This document shows positions 29,767 to 37,207 of a stretch of DNA of 64,000 nt, piece after piece (positions within the stretch are counted from its first letter, which is position 1; the number at the start of each line of letters is the position of its first letter). A model generated the notes under the pieces. The model did not search any database. It was not told the origin of the DNA and saw only the letters and a program-made list of their open reading frames with translations. Source of the stretch: Pacificibacter marinus (GTDB taxonomy: Bacteria > Pseudomonadota > Alphaproteobacteria > Rhodobacterales > Rhodobacteraceae); NCBI RefSeq assembly GCF_900109555.1, contig NZ_FNZV01000008.1:147800-211799 (forward strand), read 5' to 3'. The position numbers were made by a program, and so were the translations under genes.

Positions 29767-30611
29767 GCGTGGCGCTGCTGTGCGCGCAAAACCTTGCTGC
29801 TGATACGCAATATGTGGGGTCACACCTGTGGACATCGAACGCCCCCTTGCACGGCGGGTTTTCAGGGTTAGAGGTCAGCGCAGATGGCAAGACTTTCACT
29901 GTGTTATCTGACAGTGGCAGCCTAGCCACTGGTGTTTTTTCACGTTCAAAAACGAAAGAAATTCAAAAGGTTGAAACCCTTTCACTGCATCCCATCAAAG
30001 ACAAAGATACCGATACTCTACGCAGGTATATGAACGATTCCGAGGGCCTTGCTATCGCGCCCAGCGGGGAAATTTATGTCAGCTTTGAGGGCGTGCATCG
30101 CATCTGGCGCTATGACACGGCGTCAAGTCGCGCAAAGCCGCTACCGCAGCACCCCGCCTTTAAGGCCATGCAAAACAATTCATCACTCGAAGCGCTCGCG
30201 ATCACTCCACAGGGGCATCTGCTTACCTTACCTGAACGTTCTGGCGGGGAAACTGTGCCCTTTCCCGTGTACCGATTTAATGGCTCTGTGTGGGATGTGC
30301 CCTACGCGATCCCACGGCGTGGAAACTATTTGCCCGTTGGGATGGATATCGGCCCTGATGGCAAGCTGTACCTGCTAGAGCGTTGGTTCCGCGGTATCGG
30401 GTTTTCGTCACGTGTGCGCCGCTTTGAATTTAAGGGGGATACACTTGTGAATGAAGTCACCTTGCTTGACACCAAACTTGGCGTTCATGACAATCTCGAA
30501 GGCATCGCCGTGTGGCATGATGGGACTGACATCCGCCTCACTATGATTTCCGATGACAATTTCAAACCCTTCCAAGTCACCGAATTCGTCGAATATCGTG
30601 TTACAGATTAG
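29739..30611 (+). CDS. Esterase-like activity of phytase family protein
   Basis: A 290-residue exported protein with a signal peptide (1-21, ending NLAAD). It continues as a beta-propeller-like sequence. [61 protein letters not shown] and [12 protein letters not shown] repeat the same blade motif. This matches the phytase-like esterase family (PF13449) in which no enzyme activity is well established. It overlaps mepA by 28 bases. Confidence 0.82.
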   Translation: MLFRSVLALGVALLCAQNLAADTQYVGSHLWTSNAPLHGGFSGLEVSADGKTFTVLSDSGSLATGVFSRSKTKEIQKVETLSLHPIKDKDTDTLRRYMNDSEGLAIAPSGEIYVSFEGVHRIWRYDTASSRAKPLPQHPAFKAMQNNSSLEALAITPQGHLLTLPERSGGETVPFPVYRFNGSVWDVPYAIPRRGNYLPVGMDIGPDGKLYLLERWFRGIGFSSRVRRFEFKGDTLVNEVTLLDTKLGVHDNLEGIAVWHDGTDIRLTMISDDNFKPFQVTEFVEYRVTD

Positions 30612-30664
30612 GCTTGATCTCTATATTTTTAAGGGTTAAACGCCCCCATCGCCTCATCCGGGGC

Positions 30665-30696
30665 CGAGTTGCCGTCACCTTCGATAAAAAACGGAA
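30665..30696 (+). promoter_or_regulatory. Probable class I preQ1 riboswitch
   Basis: The compact H-type pseudoknot layout of preQ1-I aptamers can be drawn. P1 is CGAG (30665-30668) with TTCG (30680-30683). P2 is CCGT (30672-30675) with ACGG (30691-30694). The A-rich tail ATAAAAA (30684-30690) lies between. The tail ATAAAAAACGG is very like the known ATAAAAAACTA. The P2 strand includes the GGA of the ribosome binding site, 7 bases before the start codon of the queuosine-precursor transporter, so ligand binding would block translation. P1 is short (4 bp). Confidence 0.7.
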
Positions 30697-30702
30697 TTTA
30701 TC

Positions 30703-31344
30703 ATGACACGTATCCTACCTGGCATTCTTGCCATGGCCGCCATCGTTGTGGCCTCTAACATCCTCGTTCAGTTTCTCATCCTTGATGGGCTGCTCACATG
30801 GGGCGCTTTCACCTATCCTTTCGCCTTTCTTGTGACCGATCTGATGAACCGTTTGTATGGCCCGAATGCCGCACGAAAAGTCATCTTTGCGGGCTTCATT
30901 GCGGGCATCATTTGTTCGCTCATCGGCACCCAAATCATGTTGCAAGGCGATGGTTACACCTATCCTGCCGTTGCGTTACGCGTGGCTGTTGGATCTGCTG
31001 CTGCATTTTTAATCGCTCAACTTGTGGACGTCTTTGTTTTCAACCGTTTGCGCGATGGAAATTGGTGGAAAGCTCCGCTTGCATCATCCATCATTGGTTC
31101 AGCTTTGGACACCGCAATCTTTTTCACCATCGCTTTTTCTCAATCCATTCAATGGTTTGGTGAAAATGCGAACATGGAAATCAACTGGGCTTGGGATGCA
31201 GTTCCCTTACTCACCCTTGGCCCCGATGCCCCGCTTTGGGTGTCTTTGGCACTCGCAGATTGGGGCGTAAAGCTGGCTTTGTCCCTTATCGCGCTCATCC
31301 CATTCCGTCTCATTTTACGGCGCCTTCACACAGATGTCGTATAA
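30703..31344 (+). CDS. yhhQ: Queuosine precursor transporter (YhhQ / VUT family)
   Basis: Inner-membrane importer of preQ0/preQ1-type queuosine precursors. The 213-residue protein has about six hydrophobic helices. It has family motifs WGAFTYPFAFLVTDLMNRLYGPNAARKV near the start and SSIIGSALDTAIFFTIAF later. The upstream leader looks like a preQ1-I riboswitch, which agrees strongly with this assignment. No queuosine biosynthesis gene (queC, queD, queE or queF) is seen in the window, consistent with a salvage role. Confidence 0.9.
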   Translation: MTRILPGILAMAAIVVASNILVQFLILDGLLTWGAFTYPFAFLVTDLMNRLYGPNAARKVIFAGFIAGIICSLIGTQIMLQGDGYTYPAVALRVAVGSAAAFLIAQLVDVFVFNRLRDGNWWKAPLASSIIGSALDTAIFFTIAFSQSIQWFGENANMEINWAWDAVPLLTLGPDAPLWVSLALADWGVKLALSLIALIPFRLILRRLHTDVV

Positions 31345-31414
31345 ATTTACTTGCCATATACTAAATCTATGGCACGATACCCCTATCGGCAAACAATCGA
31401 AAGGAGGTGGACCA

Positions 31415-31471
31415 GTGTCTAGAGTAATTATGGTGAATGAGGTCAAGACAGTCGGGGGGGCCGCCACTTAA
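31415..31471 (+). CDS. Candidate 18-residue small protein or leader peptide
   Basis: A GTG-initiated frame encodes MSRVIMVNEVKTVGGAAT and stops at TAA (31469-31471). Its ribosome binding site AAGGAGGTGG (31401-31410) is nearly a full complement of the 16S rRNA 3' end, the strongest in the window. A -35-like TTGCCA lies at 31351. About 70 bases of unexplained sequence and a clear terminator (31538) follow, so it looks like an independent short transcript between yhhQ and arfB. I do not recognise the peptide. It could also be part of a small regulatory RNA. Confidence 0.45.
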   Translation: MSRVIMVNEVKTVGGAAT

Positions 31472-31537
31472 AGGCAAACCTTTGGGTGAAACACCCCTGA
31501 TTGGGCGAACCTAACTGGCCCATTTCCTAAGATCTCG

Positions 31538-31567
31538 AAGGGTTGTCTTATCTAGGCAACCCTTTTT
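31538..31567 (+). terminator. Rho-independent terminator
   Basis: AAGGGTTGTC pairs with GGCAACCCTT (one G-T pair) around a seven-base loop and runs into TTTTT. It ends the short transcript carrying the 18-codon frame, upstream of arfB. Confidence 0.85.
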
Positions 31568-31675
31568 GCTTGCCCTCTCTACGCCCAAATTGCCCGTCTG
31601 CCATCCGTCTGATATGTGTATGGCATCTGTCGGCGATCTGTCGGGAAAATGTCACTCAAAATTGCGAGACACACC

Positions 31676-32092
31676 ATGGGACTGCGCATCACCGAAAATA
31701 TTGAACTGGCCGATTGGGAACTGTCGGAAAGCTTCATGCGCGCCTCTGGCCCCGGTGGGCAAAACGTCAACAAAGTGTCTTCGGCTGTGGAATTGCGGTT
31801 CGAGGCCGAACGATCCCCCAACTTGCCACCCGCTGTGAAAATCCGCCTGCGCAAACTCGCAGGACGTCGCTGGACCAAAGACGGCGCAATTATCATGCAA
31901 TGCGATGAAAGCAGATCCCAAGTCCGCAACCGAGACCTCATCCGCGAGCGTCTGGCGGCGCTGATCAAACAAGCCACCGAGCGACCCAAGTTTCGGGTTA
32001 AGACCAAGCCGACCAAAGGCTCGGTTCGGAGAAGACTCGACGGGAAGAAGAAACGCGGAGAGGTGAAAGCGTTGCGTGGGCGGGTGGATTGA
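31676..32092 (+). CDS. arfB: Peptidyl-tRNA hydrolase ArfB (ribosome rescue)
   Basis: Rescues ribosomes stalled at mRNA ends by hydrolysing peptidyl-tRNA in the P site. The 138-residue protein has the class I release-factor domain with the GGQ motif in RASGPGGQNVNKVSSAVELRF. A lysine/arginine-rich tail (KTKPTKGSVRRRLDGKKKRGE) inserts into the empty mRNA channel. Start at 31676 (MGLRITENIEL) gives the usual length. ATGs at 31649 and 31616 are in frame but would add non-conserved residues. Confidence 0.93.
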   Translation: MGLRITENIELADWELSESFMRASGPGGQNVNKVSSAVELRFEAERSPNLPPAVKIRLRKLAGRRWTKDGAIIMQCDESRSQVRNRDLIRERLAALIKQATERPKFRVKTKPTKGSVRRRLDGKKKRGEVKALRGRVD

Positions 32093-32138
32093 TGATAGCT
32101 AGATATATGATTTAAAGTCTCATTTTAGGAAAAATATT

Positions 32139-33068
32139 ATGAAAGTAATTTCAGTAATTAACTACAAAGGTGGCGTTGGCAAAACAACAATTACCGCGAA
32201 TTTGGCTGCTGAGCTAGCTTGGCGTGGCAAACGTGTCCTTGTCGTAGACATGGATGCCCAAGCAAGTCTTACGTTTTCGTTCATTTCTCCAACAGAGTGG
32301 GCAAATAAATTCGAAGCCAGTGGTACAATTAAGTCGTGGTTTGATGATTTTCTGAGTGGAAGCACATCGAGTTTGTCGAGCGTTATCCAACACCCACCCA
32401 AAATAAATGCCAAAGTTGCAGTCAATGGTGGCCGTGTTGACGCGATTTACAGTCATCTGGCACTAATCAACGTAGATTTGGAGCTTGCGACAAAACTTGG
32501 CGGAGCCAATCTCGGACAGGCAAAAGATAACTTCCTTAAAGTTCACAAAAGGCTAACAGATGGTTTGGCCGAGCTTGAGGCCGACGCATATGATGTGGTG
32601 CTAATTGACTGCCCGCCAAATTTTAATATTGTTACAAAAACGGCTATCGTTGCAAGCGATCTTATCTTAGTACCGACACGTCCCGACGAACTGTCGACGT
32701 TAGGTATCGATTACTTGGTGCGAAGTATAAGTGGGCTCCAAAACGACTTCAATGATTACGCAAACCACTCGGGGGGCATTTCAGTAGACCCTATTGATCC
32801 CAAAATACTCGGTGTCGTATTTACGATGATTCAAGAATACGGGGGTGGACCAATTCAAGCGCAACAAGTATTTATGTCCCGATTAAAAAACGCGAAGACA
32901 CCGCCAGTTTTTAACACTTACATCAAGAGAAACGACTCCCTATTGTCTAGTGCTCCGGCCTACGGTACGCCCGTCGTACTGGAGCCAACTTCAAACTCCA
33001 GCCACCAAAGTGTGGTAGAATCTTTCGAAGAGTTCTGCACGGAATTTCAATCAAAAGCGGGGATATAA
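32139..33068 (+). CDS. ParA-like P-loop ATPase
   Basis: A 309-residue cytosolic ATPase of the MinD/ParA group. It has the deviant Walker A KGGVGKTT at residues 10-17, DMDAQASLT (Walker A') and LIDCPPNFN (Walker B). The central region VDLELATKLGGANLGQAKDNF and the C-terminal YIKRNDSLLSSAPAYGTPVV agree with stand-alone ParA-like proteins. There is no ParB, no parS-like cluster and no replication gene nearby. Instead it shares a TAATG stop/start with a 132-residue partner gene. The sequence is visibly richer in A+T than the genes on both sides, suggesting acquisition. Cargo or target is unknown. Confidence 0.85.
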   Translation: MKVISVINYKGGVGKTTITANLAAELAWRGKRVLVVDMDAQASLTFSFISPTEWANKFEASGTIKSWFDDFLSGSTSSLSSVIQHPPKINAKVAVNGGRVDAIYSHLALINVDLELATKLGGANLGQAKDNFLKVHKRLTDGLAELEADAYDVVLIDCPPNFNIVTKTAIVASDLILVPTRPDELSTLGIDYLVRSISGLQNDFNDYANHSGGISVDPIDPKILGVVFTMIQEYGGGPIQAQQVFMSRLKNAKTPPVFNTYIKRNDSLLSSAPAYGTPVVLEPTSNSSHQSVVESFEEFCTEFQSKAGI

Positions 33069-33466
33069 TGGGTATCGATAAAGTTTCAGCAGATATCTTG
33101 AATCGAACTACTCAAATTTTGAGATCAGGGACCGAATCTGATATCAAAAGACTTGGACAATACTTGACTAAGTTCAAGCTTCAGAAGGTCGAGCCAGTAG
33201 AAGACCACGCAAGAAATATTGAAGAGATTATTCAGCTTGTTGAAGTACTGAAGCAATTAAAGTCCTCAGAAAAAGCATTGGAGCTGTTGAATGCCAGCAC
33301 TCCAAATAAAGATTTTTTGATAAGAGTGTCGAGAGAGATCGGACTACCTGTAGTAAAGTCAGACAGGGTCGAACAACTAAAATCCAAGATCGTACACGAA
33401 ATGGTCGAATCTAGACTTAATTCAGAAGCAATACGGAACCCTCATTCTACACAACAACGTCCATAG
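33068..33466 (+). CDS. Uncharacterised partner of the ParA-like ATPase
   Basis: A 132-residue, mostly helical, charged protein that I do not recognise. It has no signal peptide, membrane segment or known catalytic motif. Helix-rich stretches include ARNIEEIIQLVEVLKQLKSS and RVEQLKSKIVHEMVESRL. Its ATG shares the A of the ParA-like gene's TAA, so translation is coupled and the products probably act together. The last 6 codons plus stop lie on the opposite strand of the pncB 3' end (20-base overlap). Its C-terminus (NPHSTQQRP) therefore derives from sequence already present at the insertion point. Confidence 0.7.
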   Translation: MGIDKVSADILNRTTQILRSGTESDIKRLGQYLTKFKLQKVEPVEDHARNIEEIIQLVEVLKQLKSSEKALELLNASTPNKDFLIRVSREIGLPVVKSDRVEQLKSKIVHEMVESRLNSEAIRNPHSTQQRP

Positions 33467-34739
33467 CGACCTGCTCTCCAACCCCAAACACCCGTTTATA
33501 CCGAGCAATCTCCTCTGCTGGGCCCATAGCCTTATTCGGATTGTCTGACAGTTTCACCGTGGGGCGACCGTTTGCTTCCACGGCTTTACAGACAATTGAA
33601 AACGGAGCAAGGGAGTCGCCGTCGGTAAGGCCTCTGAAGTCGTTCGTCAGCAGCGTGCCCCAGCCGAATGATGTTTTCACGCGGCCCGCGAATTGTGTGT
33701 GCAGTTCGATGATTTTTGCGGTGTCCAAGCCATCCGAGAAAATCACCAATTTTTGCGTCGGGTCTTCGCCCCGCTCTGTCCACCATTTGATCGCGGTCTC
33801 AGCGCCCGTCGCGGGATCGCCGCTGTCGATGCGGATACCTGTCCAGCCCGCAAGCCAATCCGGCGCGCCGTTCAAGAAGCCTTGGGTGCCGTAAGTATCG
33901 GGCAAAATGATGCGCAGGTTGCCTTCGTGTTCGTCCTGCCAATCGGCCAAAACGTCATAAGGCGACTGGCGCAAGGCGGCGTCATCATCGGCCAAAGCGG
34001 CATAGATCATCGGCAATTCATGGGCGTTGGTGCCCACGGCCTCAAGGTCGCGCTTCATAGCAATCAGACAGTTTGAAGTGCCCGAAAACTTATGCCCCAA
34101 GCCCTCGGTCATGGCCTGCACACACCAGTCTTGCCACAGGTAAGAATGGCGACGACGCGTGCCAAAGTCTGCGATCTTTAGACCTGTAAGAGGTTTTAAT
34201 TGCTCAACTTTTTCCCAAACACGGGTCATAGCGCGGGCGTAAAGCACTTGCAATTCGAACTTGCCCATATCGCCCGTGACGGCCCGAGAGCGCAGTTCCA
34301 TCAAGATTGACAAAGCGGGGATTTCCCACAGCATGACCTCGGGCCAAGAGCCTTCGAATGTCAGCTCATATTGGCCATCGACCTTTTCAAGATGATAGGG
34401 CGGCAGGCGCAGGTTTTCGAACCATTCCATGAAATCAGGGCGAAACATCTGGCGTTTGCCGTAAAACGTATTGCCACGCAACCAAGTGCTTTCACCACGC
34501 GACAAAGACAGGGAGCGCACGTGATCAAGCTGTTCGCGCAGTTCACCTTCATCGATCATCTCAGCCAAACGGATGGTTTTGGATCGATTGATCAAAGAGA
34601 ATGTGACCCGCGTTTCAGGATTATTGCGAAAGACCGATTGGCACATCAGGAGCTTGTAAAAGTCGGTATCAATCAACGATCGCACAATCGGATCAATTTT
34701 CCATTTGTGATTGTGAACACGTGTTGCAATATCAACCAT
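33447..34739 (-). CDS. pncB: Nicotinate phosphoribosyltransferase
   Basis: Converts nicotinate and PRPP to nicotinate mononucleotide in NAD salvage. The 430-residue product has normal length. Typical stretches are DPIVRSLIDTDFYKLLMCQ near the start, GTRRRHSYLWQDWCVQAM in the middle, TSNCLIAMK and IDSGDPATGAETAIKWW, and IFSDGLDTAKI in the phosphate-binding region. pncA, which makes its substrate, is 0.7 kb away. Its 3' end overlaps the ParA-partner gene on the other strand. Confidence 0.95.
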   Translation of the reverse strand: MVDIATRVHNHKWKIDPIVRSLIDTDFYKLLMCQSVFRNNPETRVTFSLINRSKTIRLAEMIDEGELREQLDHVRSLSLSRGESTWLRGNTFYGKRQMFRPDFMEWFENLRLPPYHLEKVDGQYELTFEGSWPEVMLWEIPALSILMELRSRAVTGDMGKFELQVLYARAMTRVWEKVEQLKPLTGLKIADFGTRRRHSYLWQDWCVQAMTEGLGHKFSGTSNCLIAMKRDLEAVGTNAHELPMIYAALADDDAALRQSPYDVLADWQDEHEGNLRIILPDTYGTQGFLNGAPDWLAGWTGIRIDSGDPATGAETAIKWWTERGEDPTQKLVIFSDGLDTAKIIELHTQFAGRVKTSFGWGTLLTNDFRGLTDGDSLAPFSIVCKAVEANGRPTVKLSDNPNKAMGPAEEIARYKRVFGVGEQVAMDVVV

Positions 34740-34862
34740 CTCAAAGCTCCCTATGATATAAATGCGTTAAAGCAGGGGACTGTGGGGTTTGGCAAGCGGC
34801 GTAAAAGCTTTGCAAACACTTATATGCTAGACCGTACGTCACGCACTCGAGAAAGACATATA

Positions 34863-35429
34863 ATGCACCGACATCTTAGCCGAATTTTTCTAGCGCTTGT
34901 GTTTGGCCTTATGGCCGCCGATCCCAGCTTGGCCGCAGGGGGATATTGGGAATTCGGGGCATGGCGCGTTATCGTTGAAGAGATCGACACAGGCGAAGAT
35001 CTACGCCGCACCTGCACCGCTATGACAGGTGGCGATGGGGATATGAGCGCCGTTTTAACTGTCAGCAATGGCGATGCCGGCCCGCCTGATTATTACCCCG
35101 AACTGCTTATCAATGAACATGCCATTCGGGGCTATGATACGAGGATGCAGGCCAGCGACGAGGTCTATCTATGGTTCGACGATGAAGACGTTATCGACGG
35201 CACGATTGAACATTTTTTTGATGATGATGGCTTTGCCCATGCACAGGTGTTTTTGGCTCAAAGTACAAGCCAAGCTGGCCTGCGCGCAATGAAGCGCAAT
35301 GGCCAGATGGATGTCACGGTGAACGGGCGCGCCATGCATACGTTTTGGTTAAACGGCTTTAGCGCCTCATATTTGAAGATGATGGACGAATGCGGATTTG
35401 ATGGCTCAGGCGTATTGGACCTGCCCTAA
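34863..35429 (+). CDS. Uncharacterised exported protein
   Basis: A 188-residue protein with a clear signal peptide (LALVFGLMAADPSLAAGG, cleavage near residue 25). The mature part is acidic. It begins GYWEFGAWRVIVEEI and contains RRTCTAM and a C-terminal MMDECGF, so one disulfide between the two cysteines is possible. The overall shape (short strands, substrate-free, two cysteines, NGFSASYLKMMDECGF ending) recalls IalB-like periplasmic proteins but I cannot assign it. The start at 34863 is chosen because the signal peptide begins there. Confidence 0.65.
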   Translation: MHRHLSRIFLALVFGLMAADPSLAAGGYWEFGAWRVIVEEIDTGEDLRRTCTAMTGGDGDMSAVLTVSNGDAGPPDYYPELLINEHAIRGYDTRMQASDEVYLWFDDEDVIDGTIEHFFDDDGFAHAQVFLAQSTSQAGLRAMKRNGQMDVTVNGRAMHTFWLNGFSASYLKMMDECGFDGSGVLDLP

Positions 35430-35456
35430 ACGCATGTGACCTCGTGTGGTGAACTG

Positions 35457-36056
35457 TCAATCGACCAGCACAACACCAAGCTCCGCCATATCAGCGCGGG
35501 CAGCAGATTCCGTTGTAGGATCAATCGCACGGCAAAGCTTTGTGATGACCGTGGTTTTAAACCCCAGTTTGGCAGCGTCTTGGGCGGAAAAATTGACGCA
35601 GTAATCTAGGGCCAGACCAACGAGTGTCACAGTATCTATGCCACGCGTGTGCAGATAGCCCTCAAGCCCTGTGGGGGTTGTTTTGTCATTTTCAAAAAAT
35701 GCCGAATAGCTGTCGATGCTCGGTGTGTACCCTTTGCGAATAATCAGATCACCATCAGTTCTCAGCGCGGGGTGAAACGCCGCGCCATCGGTGCCCTGAA
35801 TGCAATGATCCGGCCACAACACTTGCGTGCCATATGGCGCCTCAAACGTGGTAAATGGTTCAGCGCTGTGACTGCTGGCAAATGAACTGTGCTCGCGCGG
35901 ATGCCAATCTTGGGTCAAAATCACAACAGAAAAGTCATCCATCAACGCGTTCACACCTGCGACGATCTCATCCCCGCCGCTGACAGCTAATGCACCACCG
36001 GGGCAAAAGTCGTTTTGAACATCGATAACGATCAGAGCGTGATTGGCTGGGCGCAT
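35457..36056 (-). CDS. pncA: Nicotinamidase
   Basis: Deamidates nicotinamide to nicotinate, the step before PncB. The 199-residue isochorismatase-fold protein has the catalytic Asp in IVIDVQNDFCPGGAL. The metal site is in TQDWHPREHSSFAS and WPDHCIQGTDGAAFH. The nucleophilic Cys lies in VGLALDYCVNFSAQDA. Start at 36056 is chosen on family length. The upstream in-frame extension to 36167 looks like promoter region. It is divergent from trhO. Confidence 0.94.
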   Translation of the reverse strand: MRPANHALIVIDVQNDFCPGGALAVSGGDEIVAGVNALMDDFSVVILTQDWHPREHSSFASSHSAEPFTTFEAPYGTQVLWPDHCIQGTDGAAFHPALRTDGDLIIRKGYTPSIDSYSAFFENDKTTPTGLEGYLHTRGIDTVTLVGLALDYCVNFSAQDAAKLGFKTTVITKLCRAIDPTTESAARADMAELGVVLVD

Positions 36057-36153
36057 GGTCTGTCTTTCTGCATAAATATCTGGTGTTTGGATCAGTGGTA
36101 GCAAGCACAGGCAAGAGGTCAAGATATACCCGCATATATCAGTGACAGCACGC

Positions 36154-36177
36154 CGCAGATCCCCCACTTGATCTGCG
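36154..36177. promoter_or_regulatory. Inverted repeat between pncA and trhO
   Basis: A perfect 8-bp inverted repeat (CGCAGATC and GATCTGCG, 8-base spacer) lies in the divergent promoter region. It could be an operator or a hairpin in the trhO leader. Nothing identifies a binding protein. Confidence 0.35.
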
Positions 36178-36202
36178 CGCGCGACGGGCGTATTTGAAGC
36201 AT

Positions 36203-37120
36203 ATGTATACAGTTTGCGCCCTATATCACTTCACCCGTTTCGAAACCCCTGCAGATATTCAGGGGCCGCTTTTGGACCTGTGCCAAACTGAGGGGATCAC
36301 CGGATCATTGCTCATCGCACATGAGGGTATCAACGGCACGATCGCGGGGGCCACGCCTGCTGCAGTAGACCGTATGATCGCCCATATCCGCAGTTTGCCG
36401 GGATGTGCGGATTTCGAATACAAACTATCAACAGCGCAAGATCAGCCCTTTGGTAAAATCAAAGTGCGGCTGAAAAAAGAGATCGTCACCATGGGGCAAC
36501 CCAATGTCGACCCGCGCGCGGCTGTGGGCAACTACTGCACGCCTGAGGAATGGAACGAATTGATTTCCGCGCCTGATGTCGCCGTGATCGACACCCGCAA
36601 TGATTACGAAGTCGGTATCGGCACGTTTAAAGGCGCGATTGACCCCAAGACGCCGACCTTTCGTGATTTCCCGAAATGGTGGGAAGAAAACAAAGATCGC
36701 TTTCACAACAAGCGCATCGCGATGTTCTGTACCGGCGGTATTCGCTGCGAAAAATCGACCAATTATTTGATGCAACAAGGCGTTGAAGATGTGTTTCACC
36801 TAAAAGGTGGCATCTTGAAATACCTTGAAGACATGCCCGAAGAGAAAAGTCTTTGGGAAGGGGAATGTTTTGTCTTTGATCAACGTGTGTCCATCGGACA
36901 TGGGTTGACCGAAGGACCGCATGAGCTGTGCCATGCGTGTCGCCGTCCTATTTTGCCCGAAGACAAAAAGCGTGCAGAGTTTGAGGCGGGCGTATCATGT
37001 CATCAATGCGTTAACGAATTTGACGAAGATCGCAAAGAACGGTTCCGTGAGCGCCAAAAACAAATGGCACTTTCAACTGAACGCGGTGAACGTCATCTTG
37101 GTCGAACAAGACTGGCTTGA
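36203..37120 (+). CDS. trhO: tRNA uridine(34) hydroxylase TrhO (rhodanese family)
   Basis: Hydroxylates U34 of some tRNAs using oxygen, the first step towards 5-methoxyuridine-type wobble modification. The 305-residue protein has the UPF0176 layout: an N-terminal acylphosphatase-like domain (GSLLIAHEGINGTIAG), a rhodanese domain with the catalytic Cys176 in AMFCTGGIRCEKS, and a C-terminal cysteine-rich segment (CHACRRPI, CHQCVNEF). The ATG at 36203 is preferred over the TTG at 36194. Confidence 0.92.
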   Translation: MYTVCALYHFTRFETPADIQGPLLDLCQTEGITGSLLIAHEGINGTIAGATPAAVDRMIAHIRSLPGCADFEYKLSTAQDQPFGKIKVRLKKEIVTMGQPNVDPRAAVGNYCTPEEWNELISAPDVAVIDTRNDYEVGIGTFKGAIDPKTPTFRDFPKWWEENKDRFHNKRIAMFCTGGIRCEKSTNYLMQQGVEDVFHLKGGILKYLEDMPEEKSLWEGECFVFDQRVSIGHGLTEGPHELCHACRRPILPEDKKRAEFEAGVSCHQCVNEFDEDRKERFRERQKQMALSTERGERHLGRTRLA

Positions 37121-37207
37121 AATTAAATCCAAAAAGATAATGCATATCCTGCGGGCAATGGCAGCGCGGATGAAAGCTGATCTAGCGTTCAACTGCGTAA
37201 AATGGAT

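Noticed and set aside
31401..31567. Possible tmRNA or other known structural RNA
   Set aside because: No tRNA-like ends, tag-peptide frame or known consensus could be found. It is reported only as an unassigned short transcript.
32139..33068. A plasmid or chromosomal partition locus
   Set aside because: Although the ATPase is ParA-like, there is no ParB gene, no parS-like repeat and no replication gene, so a partition function is not supported.
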